A stretch of 64,000 nucleotides of DNA from Paracoccaceae bacterium (GTDB lineage: Bacteria > Pseudomonadota > Alphaproteobacteria > Rhodobacterales > Rhodobacteraceae): the NCBI GenBank assembly GCA_033344815.1, contig JAWPMR010000001.1, forward strand, positions 3,768,136 through 3,832,135, in the 5' to 3' direction. The position numbers and the translations under genes were made by a program. The notes below the pieces were generated by a model. It was not told the DNA's origin, made no database searches, and saw only the letters and a list, made by a program, of their open reading frames with translations. Shown piece by piece: positions 62,222 through 64,000 of the stretch (its first letter is position 1; each line of letters starts with the position of its first letter).

Positions 62222-63598
62222 ACGGATGCGTTCATTGGTCTTGCTCAGCAGAACCGCGCGTCGGCCATCACGGGAACATCCATTGGAAAAACTGGTGCGG
62301 ACCGTGACTATTTTCGACCAAGTTATTGATTTGGAGCAAAGAGATAGACTTTTGTACACCCTTTCCAACATCTGCGCGGATGAAAGGCAGGTTTGTCCGG
62401 ATAGTGTTGAAGAATTCGGTGTTTTGGCAGGTTTGACAGCTGTCGAGACTTGGGGTGACACGTCCCTTCTTCGTGTCGGTTCTGTTTGCGGGACCAGTTT
62501 TGCGAGTTTCCTGAGGTTTTGGGGAGCGGCTGCTAGCTGGAACTGTTCATATGCGCCTCTGGGTCCTCGCAGCCGCATCGTTGCGACACCGATGTATCGT
62601 TTCAGATGGGCGAAGAGAGTTTCGACCTTCCGCCTCTGGATGGACGAGGTCATGTAGGCGTCAGTTTTTCCGATATCGCGCGCGACGTCTCGGGCAGCTT
62701 CGTGCACAGAGCGCATGAGGCGTCTCCCGTGGTTCTTCGGGTAGCATTGCGGTTTCAAAGGGCATATGTCGCAGTCATGTTTGGAGGCGCGGTATCTGAT
62801 GAAGCCGTCTTTGCCGCCATTTGCTTTTCGTGGCGTTGAGACGTTCCGACGATAGGTCTGCAACGCCTTGCCGCCCGGACAGGTGTAGCTGTCGGTCGCG
62901 AGATCGTAGACAAAATCTTCGCGTGAGAAGGTGCCGTCCGTCCGTTTCGATTTGTCCCAGACAGGAATGTGCGGAGCAATACCGCGCTCTTCCACCAACC
63001 ACCCAAGCATCTCCGCTGATCCGTAGCCCGTATTGCCAACCAGCTTGCCTGGCGTCATGTCGAAGCGCTCGGTAATCCGGTCAATCATCCGGCGCACGGC
63101 AAAGGCTTCTGCGGTCCGGATCGGAACAGATGGCTCGACATCCACAATGACCGCATTGTCCAAATCCACCATATAGTTGGTGGAATAGGCGAAGAATGCG
63201 GCCCCATTATCCGCTCCGCTCCAGCGCGCTGCGGGATCAACTGGTGGGATGTATTTGGGAGCCAACTTGGTCGATGCGTCAAAAGCAGCGTCATCAAGGG
63301 TCTCAAGATATTCGTTGACGACACGAGAACTCGGGTTTTCTGGCAGACCATTCTGGCTATCAATGCCACGCGTCTGGCCCGCATTAGCGGGGATCAAGCT
63401 TGCATCAACGCCAAAGCTGCGGCCACCGACAAGGCCTTCATCCATCCAGCGCCGCAAAACTGTCTCGAACGAATGACGGAACAATCCGCTCTCCCGGAAA
63501 CGGCCATGAAGGTTCTTTGAGAACGACGAATGGTCCGGAACTTGATCGGCCAGGTCCTGCTTGCAGAGATGGAGTAGGTGGGCGAGCCTTTGTGGTTG
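62192..63598 (-). pseudogene. IS1182-family transposase, N-terminally truncated
   Basis: The reverse strand reads 'DLADQVPDHSSFSKNLHGRF' from about 63565, then 'MDEGLVGGRSFGVDASLIPA', 'CPGGKALQTYRRN', 'CDICPLKPQCYP' and 'SIQRRKVETLFAHLKRYIG', the IS1182 transposase core with zinc-like cysteines. Homology fades near 63598 and the usual ~65-residue N-terminus is absent, replaced by DNA of an IS110-type element. The C-terminal tail of about 100 residues is not family-like and overlaps the flavoprotein gene, suggesting the right end of the IS is also damaged. Confidence 0.82.
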
Positions 63599-63632
63599 AT
63601 GATGGCTCCATCAATTTGCTGATCGAAAAAAA

Positions 63633-64000
63633 AATGGAACATTATGTCGGGATCGACGCGTCTCTTGAGACCGTGAACGTTTGCGTTGTCGATGATGAAG
63701 GAACGGTCTGCCCTGAGCGTAAGATCGAGGCGGAGTCAGAGGCGATTATCGCGTTGCTGAAGAGTTTCGGGCATCCAATTATGAGGCTTGGCCTCGAGGC
63801 AGGGCCAACTGCTTCTTGGCTCTATAGCGAGTTGCAAATGGCTGGTCTGCCAGCAATCTGTATGGAATGCAGATATGTGAAAGCTGGACTTGGGGCAATG
63901 CGCAATAAGACGGATCGTAATGACGCACGTGGCATTGCGCTACTTTTCCGCCTCGGTTGGTTCCGTCGAGTCTTTGTCAAAAGTGAAGAGAGCTCAACGG
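63633..64000 (+). mobile_element. IS110-family transposase, cut by window end
   Basis: From the ATG at 63633 the frame stays open to the window edge: MEHYVGIDASLETVNVCVVD, then 'RLGLEAGPTASWLYSELQMA' and 'AMRNKTDRNDARGIALL'. Asp8, Glu55, Asp94 and Asp97 are the DEDD RuvC-like residues of IS110 recombinases. At least 122 residues are present; the C-terminal serine domain lies outside. Only about 35 bases separate it from the IS1182 remnant. Confidence 0.9.

Noticed and set aside
1-64000. CRISPR array or tRNA/rRNA genes
   Set aside because: No series of regularly spaced identical repeats was seen, and no cloverleaf with a T-loop GTTCRA motif could be supported. The three hairpin-repeat sites are too far apart and unlike CRISPR.

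Overview
The window comes from the chromosome of an alphaproteobacterium of the Rhodobacteraceae, most likely the marine Roseobacter group. The evidence is the S10/spc/alpha ribosomal protein gene order, a bztABCD amino-acid ABC operon, an ATP12 chaperone gene, a RarA/CrcB/RluC neighbourhood, and several abundant roseobacter-type insertion sequences. Genus-level assignment is not possible by eye; the number of decayed IS elements and partial gene duplicates suggests an IS-rich lineage.

Layout. 1-4718: the S10/spc ribosomal operon tail (an unrecognised partial gene, then rpmC, rpsQ, rplN, rplX, rplE, rpsN, rpsH, rplF, rplR, rpsE, rpmD). 4719-9880: an interruption of the spc operon holding an MBL-fold hydrolase, a decayed partial copy of rplO, a truncated antisense gene, a membrane-dipeptidase-like gene and an AraC regulator. 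9881-16442: rplO, secY, adk, an unrecognised reverse-strand gene, rpsM, rpsK, rpoA, rplQ. 16614-20853: rarA, then a coupled crcB/rluC/HAD/ATP12 operon. 21042-25543: bztABCD. 25570-31674: reverse-strand genes sixA, a ferredoxin, a sterol-desaturase-like protein, argB, engB, a MOSC protein and yidC. 31834-33381: a degenerate-GGDEF/EAL protein. 33715-35164: intact ttcA with a decayed inverted partial copy beside it.

35165-43564 is the accessory heart of the window. A four-gene reverse-strand operon (36746-42141) encodes a 117-residue protein with a long hydrophobic/amphipathic helix, a predicted zinc metallopeptidase (HExxxH plus a downstream EGxxD), a winged-HTH protein with a long helical C-terminus, and an ~800-residue protein with a PIN-like nuclease domain fused to helical repeats. 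It lies between a degraded IS3-type transposase remnant and a degraded IS1182/IS5-like remnant. This regulator-nuclease-protease combination looks like a conflict (defence or stress-abortive) system that I cannot assign to a named type, and it is the main candidate for something undescribed.

43565-64000: a CPA1 cation/proton antiporter with a cyclic-nucleotide-binding domain; a Tat-exported intradiol-dioxygenase-like protein with a haem membrane protein; a class D beta-lactamase; an orphan peptide-type solute-binding protein behind a GntR-like palindrome; YceI; and then a chain of overlapping genes (53207-60809) joining a CDP-alcohol phosphatidyltransferase, a sulfatase-fold membrane enzyme, a flippase-like protein, a complete NMT1-type ABC importer with fused permease, and a glycosyltransferase, probably an envelope lipid or glycan pathway. 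The right edge has a renalase-like flavoprotein, then an IS1182 transposase cut off at its N-terminus next to an IS110-family element that runs out of the window.
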